60,577 nucleotides of DNA from Hyphomicrobiaceae bacterium (GCA_008933705.1 WBUN01000030.1:1-60577), one strand, 5' to 3'; positions 1-9,030 are shown, counted from the stretch's first letter. Notes: a model not told the origin generated them from the letters alone. A program made the numbers and translations.

Positions 1-1515
1 ACCCTGTCCCTCCCCCACAAGGGGGGAGGGGACGTTGACGGCACGCTCCGGCGTCCGCAGCGGCTTGTCCATGGCGATGAACCATTGCGGCGTGTTGCGG
101 AAGATGACGGGCTTCTTGGAGCGCCAGGAGTGCGGGTACTGGTGCTTGAGGCGGCCACGGGCGATCAGCGCGTTGGCGCGCACGAGGGCCTCGATCACCG
201 CCTGGTTGGCGTCGCCCTTGTTGCCCTTGTCGTCGATGACGCGCCTGCCCTCGAAGCCCGGTGCGTCCTTGGTGAAGCACCCGTCGCCGTCGACGGTGAA
301 GGGGATGGTGGGATCGATGCCGCGCTTCTGCAGCTCTCCCGCATGTTGCATCCAGATGTCGAAGTCCTCGCGGCCGTGGCCGGGCGCCGTGTGCACGAAG
401 CCCGTGCCGTCCTCCTCGGTGACGTGAGCGCCATCGAGGAGAGGGACCATGAAGCCGTAGCCGAGCACGTGCAGCGGATGCACGCATTCCATCATGTGGA
501 AATTACCGGCAGTAACGCTTCCCAGTCGCCGGTAGCCATCAGCTTCGATCTTCGCAGCCTTGAGAACTGCGGAGGCTAGCTTGTCCGCGAGAACAAACCT
601 CTCGCCTGCCTTTGCCCAATTGCCTTCGGGCGCTGCCGTCACTTCGTAGAGCCCATACTGGATCTTGGAAGAATAGCTGATCGCCCGGTTGCCGGGGATC
701 GTCCAAGGCGTGGTGGTCCAAATGATGATGGAAGCGCCGGTAAGCTGGTGCGGATCCGAAATTTCACTATCGCCTTCCGCACTCGCTCGTACGACCGGGA
801 ACTTCACCCAGATCGTGTCGCTCGTGTAATCCTGATACTCGACCTCGGCTTCCGCCAGCGCCGTCTTTTCCACCACGCTCCACATCACGGGCTTGGAGCC
901 GCGGTAGAGCGCACCGTTCATGGCGAACTTCATGAGCTCGGCCGCAATCGTCGCCTCCGCCTTGTAGGCCATGGTCGAGTAGTAGTGCTGCCAGTCACCT
1001 TCCACGCCGAGGCGCTTGAACTCCTCGCGCTGCACGCCGATCCAGTGCTGGGCGAACTCGCGGCACTGCTTGCGGAACTCGTTGACGGGAACGCTGTCCT
1101 TGTCCTGGCCCTTGGCGCGATACTGCTCCTCGATCTTCCACTCGATGGGCAGGCCGTGGCAGTCCCAGCCTGGCACGTAGTTGGAATCGAAGCCCAGCAT
1201 CTGCTGGCTGCGCGTCACCAGGTCCTTGAGGATCTTGTTGAGCGCCGTGCCGATATGAATGTTGCCGTTGGCATACGGTGGACCATCGTGCAGGATGAAC
1301 TTCGCACGCCCCTTGGCGGCGTCGCGCAGCTTCTGATAGAGGCCGATGCCGGCCCACCGCTCGAGCAGCCGGGGCTCGAGCTGCGGCAGCCCAGCCTTCA
1401 TGGGGAACTGAGTCTTGGGCAGGAAAAGGGTCTCGCTCCAGTCTCGCCCCTTGGCGCCCTCTGCGACCGCGCTGCCTGTCGTGGCTGCCGCCTGCGCCGG
1501 CTTGTCTTTTGCCAT
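1..1515 (-). CDS. ileS: Isoleucyl-tRNA synthetase, N-terminal 505 codons (partial at window edge)
   Basis: Charges tRNA-Ile with isoleucine in the cytoplasm. Class I signature region [15 protein letters not shown] lies at residues 76-90 (HIGT is the HIGH motif), followed by [14 protein letters not shown] at 116-129. The frame stays open through the editing-domain region (RFVLADKL) to [14 protein letters not shown] near the edge; the KMSKS part is outside the window. Chosen start is ATG at 1515; an in-frame ATG 21 bases upstream is possible, and neither has a clear Shine-Dalgarno. ribF lies upstream on the same strand, a common alphaproteobacterial arrangement. Oddity: the last visible codons (positions 1-33) are a palindromic repeat translated in frame as [11 protein letters not shown] right after the MDKPL segment, so the enzyme seems to carry a repeat-derived insert. 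Confidence 0.96.
   Translation of the reverse strand, partial: MAKDKPAQAAATTGSAVAEGAKGRDWSETLFLPKTQFPMKAGLPQLEPRLLERWAGIGLYQKLRDAAKGRAKFILHDGPPYANGNIHIGTALNKILKDLVTRSQQMLGFDSNYVPGWDCHGLPIEWKIEEQYRAKGQDKDSVPVNEFRKQCREFAQHWIGVQREEFKRLGVEGDWQHYYSTMAYKAEATIAAELMKFAMNGALYRGSKPVMWSVVEKTALAEAEVEYQDYTSDTIWVKFPVVRASAEGDSEISDPHQLTGASIIIWTTTPWTIPGNRAISYSSKIQYGLYEVTAAPEGNWAKAGERFVLADKLASAVLKAAKIEADGYRRLGSVTAGNFHMMECVHPLHVLGYGFMVPLLDGAHVTEEDGTGFVHTAPGHGREDFDIWMQHAGELQKRGIDPTIPFTVDGDGCFTKDAPGFEGRRVIDDKGNKGDANQAVIEALVRANALIARGRLKHQYPHSWRSKKPVIFRNTPQWFIAMDKPLRTPERAVNVPSPLVGEGQG
4..31. repeat. Palindromic GGGGAGGG-type repeat inside ileS
   Basis: A near-palindrome with CCCTCCCCC and GGGGGGAGGG arms around ACAA, of the short intergenic palindrome type that is common in Rhizobiales genomes. 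A second copy of the same family, with the centre TTGT, lies at 14817-14842. Here it is in the ileS reading frame and contributes PSPLVGEGQ. Confidence 0.7.
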
Positions 1516-1536
1516 CTGTCGTCTTTCATCACGCAT

Positions 1537-1866
1537 GTTTGGCGCGTTCTAGCAATGGCGCGGCCGGCAATCCAGGGCGTCGGCACGGCCTGCACATCAT
1601 CTTCCGCCTCCGCGGCTGCAACGGGCCATGCCGGACAATCACAGGATAGCGGAGATTGCGTATCCTGCGGTCTTGCGTTGCACGCGAAGCACATGCGGTC
1701 CGTTTATGCAAGCGTGACGAAATTGAAGAAGCCAACCGGGCCCGTGCGCGGTTAACGTGCATCGAGGGATGCCGCCGCGAGGAGTAATCGCTCAGCACGC
1801 GGGGGTGCGGCGCTACTTCCAGAAGGCGCGGCAGCATCCCTCTCGTCTCCTCCAGCCGATCTCCGG
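1537..1866. other. Intergenic stretch between ribF and ileS
   Basis: About 330 bases between the ribF stop and the ileS start, both genes reading leftward. I see no convincing reading frame, terminator with a T-run or recognisable RNA element. It may carry the ileS promoter, but I could not pick out a clear -35/-10 pair. Confidence 0.5.
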
Positions 1867-2823
1867 TCACACCGGGCGAGACGAAAGCGGGTTGGCACCT
1901 GCTCTGGCCAAAATCTCCTGCACTCGGGCCACATCCTTGGCCATCTGCGTTGCAAGCGCGTCCATCGAATCGAACTTGGCGTCGGCGCGCACGAAGTCGA
2001 TGAACTCGATCTCGACGTCGCGGCCGTAGAGATCGCCTTCGAAATCGAGCAGGAACACCTCCAGCACCGCTTCGCCGTTGTCGAAGGTCGGGCGCGTGCC
2101 GAGATAGGCAGCCCCTGCATGGCTCACGCCATCGACATACACGCGCACGGCGTAGATGCCGTGGCCCAGCATCGTGCCTCGCGGCAGCTTCATGTTGGCG
2201 GTCGGAAAGCCCATGCCGGTGCCGCGCCCGGCGCCGCCCACCACTAAGCCGGCAACACGCCACCAGTGGCCGAGCATGTGCGCGGCCCCGGCCACGTTCC
2301 CCTGTGCCAGCGCGGCGCGGATGGCACTGGATGAGAAAGCCTCGCCCGCTTCCTCGACCTGCGGCACGACCGTGACGCCGAAACCAAGCGCATGACCCGC
2401 CTGCCGCATGGTCTCGGGGTTTCCCGAGCGCCCCTTGCCGAAATGGAAGTCATAGCCGATCACCACGTGGCTGACCCGGAGGCTTTCGACGAGCACGCGG
2501 GCGATGAACTCCTGGGCCGCCAGTCCGGCAAGGACTGCGTCGAAACGCAGCACCACGGCAAGATCGAGGCCCAGGCCCTCGAGCAGGGCGAGCTTGCGCG
2601 GCAGCGGCGTCAGGCGGAAATGCGGCTTGTCCGGCTGGAAGAACTCGCGCGGATGCGGCTCGAACACGATGACGCCCGCCAGGCAGCCGAGCCGCCTCGC
2701 CTCGTCCATCGCCGTCTCGAGCAGCGCACGATGGCCTCTGTGCACGCCGTCGAAATTGCCGATCGCGAGCACCGCGCCGCGGGCGCCTGTCGGAACGCTG
2801 TCGTAGCCGTGGAACACATGCAT
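1867..2823 (-). CDS. ribF: Bifunctional riboflavin kinase / FAD synthetase
   Basis: Phosphorylates riboflavin to FMN and adenylates FMN to FAD. The N-terminal FAD-synthetase domain shows GNFDGVHRGH at residues 22-31, the nucleotidyltransferase HxGH-type motif. The C-terminal riboflavin kinase domain shows GRGTGMGFPTANM. Total 318 residues, normal for RibF. Start set at ATG 2823 (MHVFHGYDSV); a GTG nine codons upstream at 2850 is open but gives a tail not expected in the family. It lies between a MaoC hydratase gene and ileS, all on the minus strand and possibly co-transcribed. Confidence 0.95.
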   Translation of the reverse strand: MHVFHGYDSVPTGARGAVLAIGNFDGVHRGHRALLETAMDEARRLGCLAGVIVFEPHPREFFQPDKPHFRLTPLPRKLALLEGLGLDLAVVLRFDAVLAGLAAQEFIARVLVESLRVSHVVIGYDFHFGKGRSGNPETMRQAGHALGFGVTVVPQVEEAGEAFSSSAIRAALAQGNVAGAAHMLGHWWRVAGLVVGGAGRGTGMGFPTANMKLPRGTMLGHGIYAVRVYVDGVSHAGAAYLGTRPTFDNGEAVLEVFLLDFEGDLYGRDVEIEFIDFVRADAKFDSMDALATQMAKDVARVQEILARAGANPLSSRPV

Positions 2824-2915
2824 GGCGGCGAGGCATCGCCCATCGACCACCGGGCGGTCAAGCGCCTGCGATCAATTGCGCAGGCTCGGAACGGCGCGCA
2901 AAGGTGGAAATCGCC

Positions 2916-3359
2916 TCACGCCGCAGCCGGACGGCCCGGCACCATGAGCACGGCTTCACCCTCGAGCACCATCGTGCCGTCGACGACGCAGGTGCACTCG
3001 AAGCGGGCGCGGCGCTTGGCCGGATAGAGCTCCATCACCCGCACCTTGGCGACCACGCGGTCACCCTTTTTCACCGGAGCGCGGAAGTTGAGCGTCTGCG
3101 AGACATAGATGGCGCCAGGCCCTGGCATCTCCATGCCGAACACCGCCGAGATGTAGCCCGCAGTCAGCATGCCGTGGGCAATCGGCTCCTTGAAGATCGT
3201 CTTGGCAGCGTAGACGGCATCCAAGTGAACGGGGTTCTTGTCCCCGGTGACCTCGGCAAATGACACAATGTCCGCCTCGGTAACCGTCTTGGCGAAGCTG
3301 GCCTCCATGCCGACCTCGAGGTCTTCGAAATGGTAGGCCTGTCTCATTATGGCCGTCAT
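2916..3359 (-). CDS. MaoC-family (R)-specific enoyl-CoA hydratase
   Basis: A 147-residue single hotdog protein of the MaoC/PhaJ type, expected to hydrate 2-enoyl-CoA to (R)-3-hydroxyacyl-CoA. The hydratase motif is visible as TGDKNPVHLD, with the Asp and His five residues apart at about 39-44, followed by FKEPIAHGML. The length matches PhaJ-like enzymes. The ATG at 3359 is preceded by AAGG with about seven bases spacing; an internal ATG four codons later is an alternative. First gene of the leftward row maoC-ribF-ileS. The exact substrate cannot be read from the sequence; a link to polyhydroxyalkanoate or general beta-oxidation is inference. Confidence 0.88.
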   Translation of the reverse strand: MTAIMRQAYHFEDLEVGMEASFAKTVTEADIVSFAEVTGDKNPVHLDAVYAAKTIFKEPIAHGMLTAGYISAVFGMEMPGPGAIYVSQTLNFRAPVKKGDRVVAKVRVMELYPAKRRARFECTCVVDGTMVLEGEAVLMVPGRPAAA

Positions 3360-3615
3360 GTGGCTGCCTTTGCTTCATTTGCGCTCATATCGCGCCGCAA
3401 AATTAATCCGTCCGAGTTTGCGCCGCAACAAGACGATGGCATTGGTGCAGGGATAATGCCAAAGTCGACAACAAGATCAGTGTGCCTTGATGATTCAACG
3501 CCACACCCGGCCAGCTTGGCCAATTTGACCATTGTTCAATTTCGGGTACTGCGACGCACACATTGAAGCCGGCCCTTCGATCCTGCGCCTTTCTTGGGCA
3601 GGGACCGCATGCTGG

Positions 3616-3645
3616 TTGCAAGACGTCGGCCGCTGGCGCTATAAG
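3616..3645 (+). promoter_or_regulatory. Candidate sigma-70 promoter for trcR
   Basis: TTGCAA at 3616-3621 and TATAAG at 3640-3645 with an 18-base spacer, about 80 bases before the trcR start. The rest of the 368-base divergent gap between the MaoC gene and trcR holds no convincing gene. Confidence 0.45.
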
Positions 3646-3727
3646 AGCGGCATTCCAAGGCACGCCTACATGTTTTTGGCCTACGCGGGGATGGCCTTCC
3701 CGCGCCGGTCCCGAGGAAAGGACCTTT

Positions 3728-4486
3728 ATGAGCGACCGCCGCCCCCTGATGCCCAAAGCCACCGCTGTCTGGCTCGTGGAGAACACCTCGCTGTCCTTCG
3801 AGCAGATCGCCGAGTTTTGCGGCCTGCATGTGCTGGAGGTGAAAGGCATTGCCGACGGCGACGTGGCGCATGGCATCAAAGGCATGGACCCGATCTCGAA
3901 CGGCCAGCTGACGCGCGAGGAGATCAAGCGCGCGGAGGAGGACCACAGCCTCAGCCTGCATCTGGCCGAGTCCAAGATCGACATCCCCGAGGTCAAGACC
4001 AAGAAGGGACCGCGCTATACGCCCGTGTCGCGCCGCCATGATCGGCCCAATGCCGTCGTCTGGTTGCTGCGCAACCACCCGGAGCTGAAGGACAGCCAGA
4101 TCATGCGCCTGGTCGGCACGACCAAGCCGACGATCGCCTCAATCCGTGACCGCACACACTGGAATTCAGCCAACCTGACACCACAGGACCCTGTCACGCT
4201 TGGGCTGTGCTCGCAGGTCGATCTCGACGCGGAAGTGCAGAAGGCGGCGCGCCGTGTCGAGCGCGAGCGCAAGGAGCAGCAGAAGCATCTCGAAAAGGGA
4301 GGCACCCTGCTGCCCACGGCGCAGACCACCGTTCCGCCCGGCCTCGGTCCGCAGCCGAGCGTCGAGATTCTCGCTCCGCGGCCTGCGGAAGAACCGCGCG
4401 CGGAGACGGAGGCCGAGGAGCAGGCCCGCGTGTTGGCGAGATTGCGCGAGATGGGCGGCGCCAAGACGGAAGAAACGTCGGAGTAG
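3728..4486 (+). CDS. trcR: TrcR-like cell cycle transcriptional regulator (DUF1013)
   Basis: A 252-residue protein of the alphaproteobacterial DUF1013 family, annotated as the cell-cycle regulator TrcR. The N-terminal half has two helix-turn-helix-like stretches: TAVWLVENTSLSFEQIAEFC near residues 10-30, and a second copy of the pattern, VVWLLRNHPELKDSQIMRLVG near 105-125, followed by TKPTIASIRDRTHW. The C-terminal third is charged (KAARRVERERKEQQKHLEKG) and then Pro/Glu-rich, probably disordered. The ATG at 3728 follows GAGGAAAGG with about seven bases spacing, which settles the start although the frame is open further upstream. Single-gene unit; role in cell-cycle control is inferred from the family. 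Confidence 0.85.
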   Translation: MSDRRPLMPKATAVWLVENTSLSFEQIAEFCGLHVLEVKGIADGDVAHGIKGMDPISNGQLTREEIKRAEEDHSLSLHLAESKIDIPEVKTKKGPRYTPVSRRHDRPNAVVWLLRNHPELKDSQIMRLVGTTKPTIASIRDRTHWNSANLTPQDPVTLGLCSQVDLDAEVQKAARRVERERKEQQKHLEKGGTLLPTAQTTVPPGLGPQPSVEILAPRPAEEPRAETEAEEQARVLARLREMGGAKTEETSE

Positions 4487-4556
4487 GCTGGGCGCGACGG
4501 TGCAGGCCAGACTGCTTCCCTTGCGCCGTGCGGCATTCAGCCGGGAAGATGCTGCC

Positions 4557-4967
4557 TCACCAACCCTCGTTGTAGTAGCGACCGGACCACGCGCGATAGG
4601 CGTATGCGTCGTAGTAGACCGGCGCGGCGTAATAGCGGGGATAGACCGGCACATACACTGGCACCGGCACCGGCACCGGTACGTAGTAGACGCGCGGCGC
4701 GTGGTAGGCGATCACCGGCCCGGCACGACGTAGATACGGCGAATAGGAATTGTACGCGCCGACCATCGGGGCACGATCGTGCGGCGAGCGGCAGCACCAG
4801 CCGCATCCGCGCCCCCTGCAGCGTACCGTCAGGACGCTCGCATCGGCATGAGCCTTCGCCTCGGACTTGAGCGCGCCGACCGTCAGGGCCGGCGCTGGCG
4901 TGCTGCCCAGCGCAGCAAGAATGACGAAGGCAAGGCCGCATCCGAACGCCGCCAGCGGTCTTCGCAT
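4557..4967 (-). CDS. Secreted Tyr/Pro-rich small protein, function unknown
   Basis: A 136-residue protein with a clear signal peptide (MRRPLAAFGCGLAFVILAAL, then GSTPAPA), so it is exported. The mature part has a Cys cluster (CRGRGCGWCC, residues 50-59) and a low-complexity stretch with repeated PV pairs (PVPVPVPVYVPVYP) followed by a Tyr-rich tail (YYAAPVYYDAYAY). A strong Shine-Dalgarno GGGAGG sits five bases before the ATG. Proteins like this are common in Rhizobiales and have no assigned function; a cell-envelope role is only suggested by the signal peptide and composition. Confidence 0.8.
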   Translation of the reverse strand: MRRPLAAFGCGLAFVILAALGSTPAPALTVGALKSEAKAHADASVLTVRCRGRGCGWCCRSPHDRAPMVGAYNSYSPYLRRAGPVIAYHAPRVYYVPVPVPVPVYVPVYPRYYAAPVYYDAYAYRAWSGRYYNEGW

Positions 4968-5073
4968 GTCGACCTCCCAAAGATCCCTTCCCAGCGGAAA
5001 AGACTATAGGCCCTGCTGACGCCGAGCCGTCCTGCCGATGCGCGGGCCGGTTAACCGCTGGCTAATGCCGTCG

Positions 5074-5874
5074 TCAGCTTCCCTCCGCCACCGGCACCAC
5101 ATAGTTCAGCGGCAGGCGCCCGCCGTCGGCAAAGATGGTCGTACCAGTGACGTAGCTCGATTCAGGGCTTGCCAGCCATGCCACGATTGCCGCCACTTCC
5201 TCCGGCTGGCCGAAGCGACCGATGGGGGTGCGCGACAGCACCTTGCTTCGGAACGCCGTGTCCTTGATGACATCTTTGAGCAGCGGCGTCTCGATCGTAC
5301 CGGGTCCGACGGCGTTGACGCGGATGCCTTGAGGCGCAAGGGCCACCGCCATGGCCTTCGTCAGCTGGCCGATGCCGCCTTTGGAAATCGAGTAGGCGAC
5401 ATGATCGGGCAGCGCAAACACCGCGTTGACCGAGCTCATGTTGACGATGGCGCCCGCCTGCGACTCACCCTCGGGCTTCCCTTGCCTGACCATTTGGCGC
5501 GCGACGGCTTGGCCCATCAGGAAGGCACCCCTCAGATTGACTCCGACGACCCGGTCGAATTCCTCGAGCGACAGATCGAGGAACGGCGCATCGTCGAGCA
5601 CGCCCGCATTGTTGACCAGCACATCGATGCGCCCCAAGGCGTTGATGGCTGCCGCGATGACACGATCAACGTCGCCGCGCTCTGCCACATTGCACCTGAC
5701 GTAGATCGCGGTTGCGCCGGTTGCGGCGATCTCATCGGCGGTGCGCTGGCCCTGCTCCGTGCTGATGTCGCACAGCACCACCTTCGCGCCCTCCTTGGCC
5801 AGTCGCACCGCGCATGCCCGCCCGATGCCCTGCGCCGCGCCCGTTACGATCGCCACCTTGCCGCCAAGCAGCAT
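5074..5874 (-). CDS. Classical short-chain dehydrogenase/reductase
   Basis: A 266-residue NAD(P)-dependent oxidoreductase. The Rossmann motif TGAAQGIG is at residues 11-18, NNAG near 89-92, and the catalytic set Ser in NMSS followed by YSISK (Tyr and Lys). The Asp at the end of beta-2 (VVLCD) suggests a preference for NAD(H). The C-terminal TGTTIFADGG is typical of the 3-oxoacyl-ACP reductase/glucose dehydrogenase branch. GGGAG lies upstream of the ATG. Substrate unknown. Both neighbours on the minus strand are unrelated hypothetical genes, so context does not help. Confidence 0.9.
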   Translation of the reverse strand: MLLGGKVAIVTGAAQGIGRACAVRLAKEGAKVVLCDISTEQGQRTADEIAATGATAIYVRCNVAERGDVDRVIAAAINALGRIDVLVNNAGVLDDAPFLDLSLEEFDRVVGVNLRGAFLMGQAVARQMVRQGKPEGESQAGAIVNMSSVNAVFALPDHVAYSISKGGIGQLTKAMAVALAPQGIRVNAVGPGTIETPLLKDVIKDTAFRSKVLSRTPIGRFGQPEEVAAIVAWLASPESSYVTGTTIFADGGRLPLNYVVPVAEGS

Positions 5875-5972
5875 CGCACACGCTCCCGAATGTTTGGTTC
5901 GACAGGGGCCAAGCTAGGGCGACCGGCGTGGCCACTCAAGCAGGCATCCAAATCACGTCGAACGGCGGCCGA

Positions 5973-6941
5973 TCAGTGCCGGCCGGATGCGGGCTCAAAA
6001 GGAGACCAGGGTGGCGGCGGCATCTTCCACCACACCTGCCGCCCTTCCGGCGCTGGCTCGCGCGGGAGTGCCCCGAGGTTGCTCATGCCCTCCGGCCGGG
6101 ACGACCGCACCTGCCCCGTGGGCGGGGGCAGGCTCGCCTCGGCGAGAACAGGCTTGCTCCTGGCGTCCTGCGGCTGTTGCGCGACTGCTGGCCGCTGTAC
6201 CGGCCGCTGCTGCACTTGCGCGAGCCGGGTTGCCGGCACGGTTTCGGTGCGGAAGGGGGTATCGACGCCTCGCTCTGCTCCACGTTGCAGAGCCTGATCG
6301 ATCGAGCCCGTCGTCATGCTCGGCGGCTCATCCACAAGACGCACCCGGGCCACACTGCGCGCCACGCGGGCTTCGACTGACGAAGCCACCTCGATCTTCA
6401 TGTCGAATGCATCGGGCGTTCCATCACCCAGCGACAAGCGGAGATCGGCAAGATCGGACAGCTGCAGCGACCAAGTGTGCTCGTCCTGGCGCTCGCCGCT
6501 CGACAGCAGCGCCGATACCGGAACGTCCCGCAAGGTGACCTTGATGGCCTCGGCCGCATTGGCCCCGATCACGCGCAGCGGAAACGGCGCGCTGTCGCGC
6601 TCGCTCCGGTTCACCGGCAGCTCGAGGGTCGCAACGGCAGATCCGCTGGCGGCCGTCCTCGCAACATGCGCGCGCTCGAGCGCCTTTGCGGCATGACGCG
6701 TCTGTGCGGGATACGTGAACAGCACGGGCAACAGGGCCACGCAACCGAGCACGCAGCTCGCCGCAAAGCCGAGGCCGAAGTAGGTGCGCGCAACGTCTCT
6801 ACGTGATCTTTCGGCGAGATCCCGGGCGATCGCTGCCTTGGCTTCACGAGGCACGACCGGCCCGCCTTCGAGCGCCGCGAGCCGTCGCATCAGGCTCAGC
6901 GGCACGGTGGCTTCCCTGGCTTCCGATGCTGTCCCCGGCAT
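5973..6941 (-). CDS. Single-span membrane protein with Pro-rich tail, unknown function
   Basis: A 322-residue protein from the ATG at 6941, which has AAGGGGGAGG six bases upstream; an ATG nine codons earlier lacks this. Residues 1-45 are cytoplasmic-looking and basic (DLAERSRRDVAR), then one transmembrane helix (GLGFAASCVLGCVALLPVLF). The part after it contains a beta-rich stretch (FPLRVIGANAAEAIKVTLRDVPVSALL..LADLRLSLGDGTPDAFDMKIEV) that resembles an Ig-like module seen in alphaproteobacterial envelope proteins. The last 110 residues are Gln/Pro/Arg-rich. I do not recognise a family with a known role; a periplasmic anchor or adhesin-like role is speculation. Confidence 0.75.
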   Translation of the reverse strand: MPGTASEAREATVPLSLMRRLAALEGGPVVPREAKAAIARDLAERSRRDVARTYFGLGFAASCVLGCVALLPVLFTYPAQTRHAAKALERAHVARTAASGSAVATLELPVNRSERDSAPFPLRVIGANAAEAIKVTLRDVPVSALLSSGERQDEHTWSLQLSDLADLRLSLGDGTPDAFDMKIEVASSVEARVARSVARVRLVDEPPSMTTGSIDQALQRGAERGVDTPFRTETVPATRLAQVQQRPVQRPAVAQQPQDARSKPVLAEASLPPPTGQVRSSRPEGMSNLGALPREPAPEGRQVWWKMPPPPWSPFEPASGRH

Positions 6942-7278
6942 CGTCGCCCTCCCCCTTACGCACTCCACCCCGGTTCTTCCCGCTCAGGTACCCCACCCCT
7001 CGCGCGCCGCCGAACCGGATACACTTCACAGCGGCATGCAATACTTATCCACAGCGAAACCTGGCAAGGCAAGGCTTTTTGGTTGAGCGTTGCTCGGCGG
7101 CATCATCGAACTGTCATGGAACGGGCTGCGCTGTTCCTCCGTTCCCAGTCATTCCGCCGACGCTACTTGCTGACGTCCGCCGCCGGCTTGCCTGCACCGG
7201 GCGATTGCTGGTCCCTCCTGCTTCCGTTAGCCTCCGGCTCGAGGCCTCTCTTCCACTCCTGCCATTGAAGCGCATCCC
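6942..7278. other. Divergent intergenic region with a DnaA box
   Basis: About 340 bases between the leftward hypothetical gene and the rightward acyl-CoA synthetase. It contains a perfect DnaA box at 7046-7054. I found no convincing coding frame and no clear promoter pair; the acyl-CoA synthetase start also lacks a recognisable Shine-Dalgarno. Confidence 0.55.
7046..7054 (+). promoter_or_regulatory. Perfect consensus DnaA box TTATCCACA
   Basis: An exact match to the high-affinity DnaA box. It stands alone: I did not see a cluster of further boxes or an AT-rich unwinding element, so it is not evidence of an origin, but it could be a regulatory DnaA site. Confidence 0.45.
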
Positions 7279-8907
7279 ATGCCGCAAGATCCTTATTCCG
7301 ACCACCTCGACAAGTGCCCGGCGAACTATCAGCCGCTCAGTCCATTGCCGTTCCTTGAGCGTGCGGCCTTCGTCTACCCGCACCTTGTCGCCATCATCCA
7401 CGGCAAGCAGCGCTTCACCTACGCCGAGCTTTATGCCCGCGCCCGCCGCCTGGCCTCGGCGCTTGCCGGCCGCGGCATCGGCCCGGGCGATACCGTCACC
7501 GTCATGCTCGCCAACACACCGCCCATGATCGAGGTCCATTACGGAGTGCCGATGACTGGCGCCGTGCTGCACTCCCTCAACACGCGCCTTGATGCGGCGA
7601 TCCTCGCCTTCCAGCTCGACCACGCCAATTCCAAGGTGGTCATCTGCGACCGTGAGTTCGCGGTTGTGATGAAGGCGGCATTGGCGCAGGCGAAGGTCAA
7701 GCCGCTCGTCATCGACTACGACGACGCGGAGTTCCCGCAGACACCCGAACGTCTGTCTTCCATCGAATACGAGCAGTTCCTCGCCACGGGAGATGCGGCT
7801 TTCGAGTGGCGCCGGCCTGACGACGAATGGGAAGCGCTCGCGCTCAATTACACGTCCGGCACCACCGGCAATCCCAAGGGTGTGGTCTACTCCCATCGCG
7901 GCGCCGCATTGATGTGCTACGGCAACGTGATCTCCGCCGGCATGGGCAAGCACCCAGTCTATCTTTGGACGCTGCCGATGTTCCACTGCAACGGCTGGTG
8001 CTTCCCCTGGACGCTGTCGCTCGCCGCCGGCACGCACGTCTGCCTCAGGTGGGTACGCGCCAAGGCCATGTATGACGCCATTGCCGAGCACAAGGTCACG
8101 CACCTGTGCGGCGCGCCCATCGTGATGTCGACGCTGCTCAACGCCAAGGCAGACGAAAAACGCCCGCTTCCGCACAGGGTCGAGTTCGTTACGGCCGCTG
8201 CTCCGCCACCCGAGGCGGTGCTCGCTGCGATGGCGGATGCCGGATTCAACGTCGTGCATGTCTATGGCTTGACCGAAGTCTATGGCCCCGCCGTCGTCAA
8301 CGAATGGCACGCGGAATGGGACGCGCTGCCGTCGGCGGAGCGCGCCGCCAAGAAGGCACGCCAGGGGGTGCGCTATCCGGCGCTCGAGGATCTGACCGTC
8401 ATGGACCCCTTGACGATGACGCGTGTGCCGGCCGACGGCGAGACGCTGGGCGAGGTCATGTTCCGCGGCAACATCGTCATGAAGGGCTACCTCAAGAACG
8501 GTGCGGCCACAGACGAGGCCTTCGCCGGCGGCTGGTTCCACTCGGGCGATCTCGGTGTGCTGCACGCCGATGGCTACATCCAGCTCAAGGACCGCTCCAA
8601 GGACATCATCATCTCGGGTGGCGAGAACATCTCCTCGATCGAGGTCGAGGACGTGCTCTATAAGCACCCGGCCGTCGCGGCCTGCGCCGTGGTCGGCAAG
8701 GCTGATGAGAAGTGGGGCGAGACGCCGTGCGCTTTCATTGAGCTGAAGCCGGGGGCCCAGACGACCAAGGACGAGATCATAGCCCATTGCCGCGCCGGCC
8801 TCGCCGCCTACAAGTGCCCGCGCCACGTCGTCTTCACCGAGCTGCCCAAGACATCGACCGGCAAGATCCAGAAGTACGTGCTGCGCGAGACGGCCAAGGG
8901 GGTGTGA
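7279..8907 (+). CDS. Acyl-CoA synthetase, DmdB/medium-chain-type AMP-forming ligase
   Basis: A 542-residue enzyme of the adenylate-forming superfamily that activates a carboxylic acid to its CoA thioester using ATP. The P-loop YTSGTTGNPKG is near residues 191-201, followed by VYGLTEVYGP (the A5 motif), the hinge GGWFHSGDLGV and KDRSKDIIISGGENISSIE, and the catalytic Lys in STGKIQKY at the C terminus. The linker WHAEWDALPSAERAAKKARQGVRY is typical of the subgroup containing 3-methylmercaptopropionate-CoA ligase (DmdB). The true substrate is not decidable from sequence; a medium-chain or branched acid is equally possible. Single-gene transcription unit ending near a stem-loop at 9031. Confidence 0.92.
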   Translation: MPQDPYSDHLDKCPANYQPLSPLPFLERAAFVYPHLVAIIHGKQRFTYAELYARARRLASALAGRGIGPGDTVTVMLANTPPMIEVHYGVPMTGAVLHSLNTRLDAAILAFQLDHANSKVVICDREFAVVMKAALAQAKVKPLVIDYDDAEFPQTPERLSSIEYEQFLATGDAAFEWRRPDDEWEALALNYTSGTTGNPKGVVYSHRGAALMCYGNVISAGMGKHPVYLWTLPMFHCNGWCFPWTLSLAAGTHVCLRWVRAKAMYDAIAEHKVTHLCGAPIVMSTLLNAKADEKRPLPHRVEFVTAAAPPPEAVLAAMADAGFNVVHVYGLTEVYGPAVVNEWHAEWDALPSAERAAKKARQGVRYPALEDLTVMDPLTMTRVPADGETLGEVMFRGNIVMKGYLKNGAATDEAFAGGWFHSGDLGVLHADGYIQLKDRSKDIIISGGENISSIEVEDVLYKHPAVAACAVVGKADEKWGETPCAFIELKPGAQTTKDEIIAHCRAGLAAYKCPRHVVFTELPKTSTGKIQKYVLRETAKGV

Positions 8908-9030
8908 AGGGCTGCAAGTGCGACGGCGCTTCGCAACCCCGGCGCCTCGCGCACCTCACACCTTGCGCTGCAGCGCCCTTCCGTCCAAGCGGGGGTCGGC
9001 CTGTTGGCACATATGCCAAAGGACACCCTC

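Noticed and set aside
2870..2890. FNR-like half sites near GATCAATTG
   Set aside because: Arms do not match TTGAT-N4-ATCAA and the position is not a promoter region.
5038..6297. Plus-strand frame of 419 codons opposite the SDR gene
   Set aside because: Shadow of the SDR reading frame, extends into unrelated intergenic sequence.
7020..7080. Replication origin around the DnaA box
   Set aside because: Only one box, no AT-rich unwinding region, and no dnaA, hemE or parAB genes nearby.
7114..8826. Minus-strand open frame of 570 codons opposite the acyl-CoA synthetase
   Set aside because: Its sequence has no family resemblance and mirrors high-GC codon bias; the plus strand encodes a complete, motif-rich enzyme.
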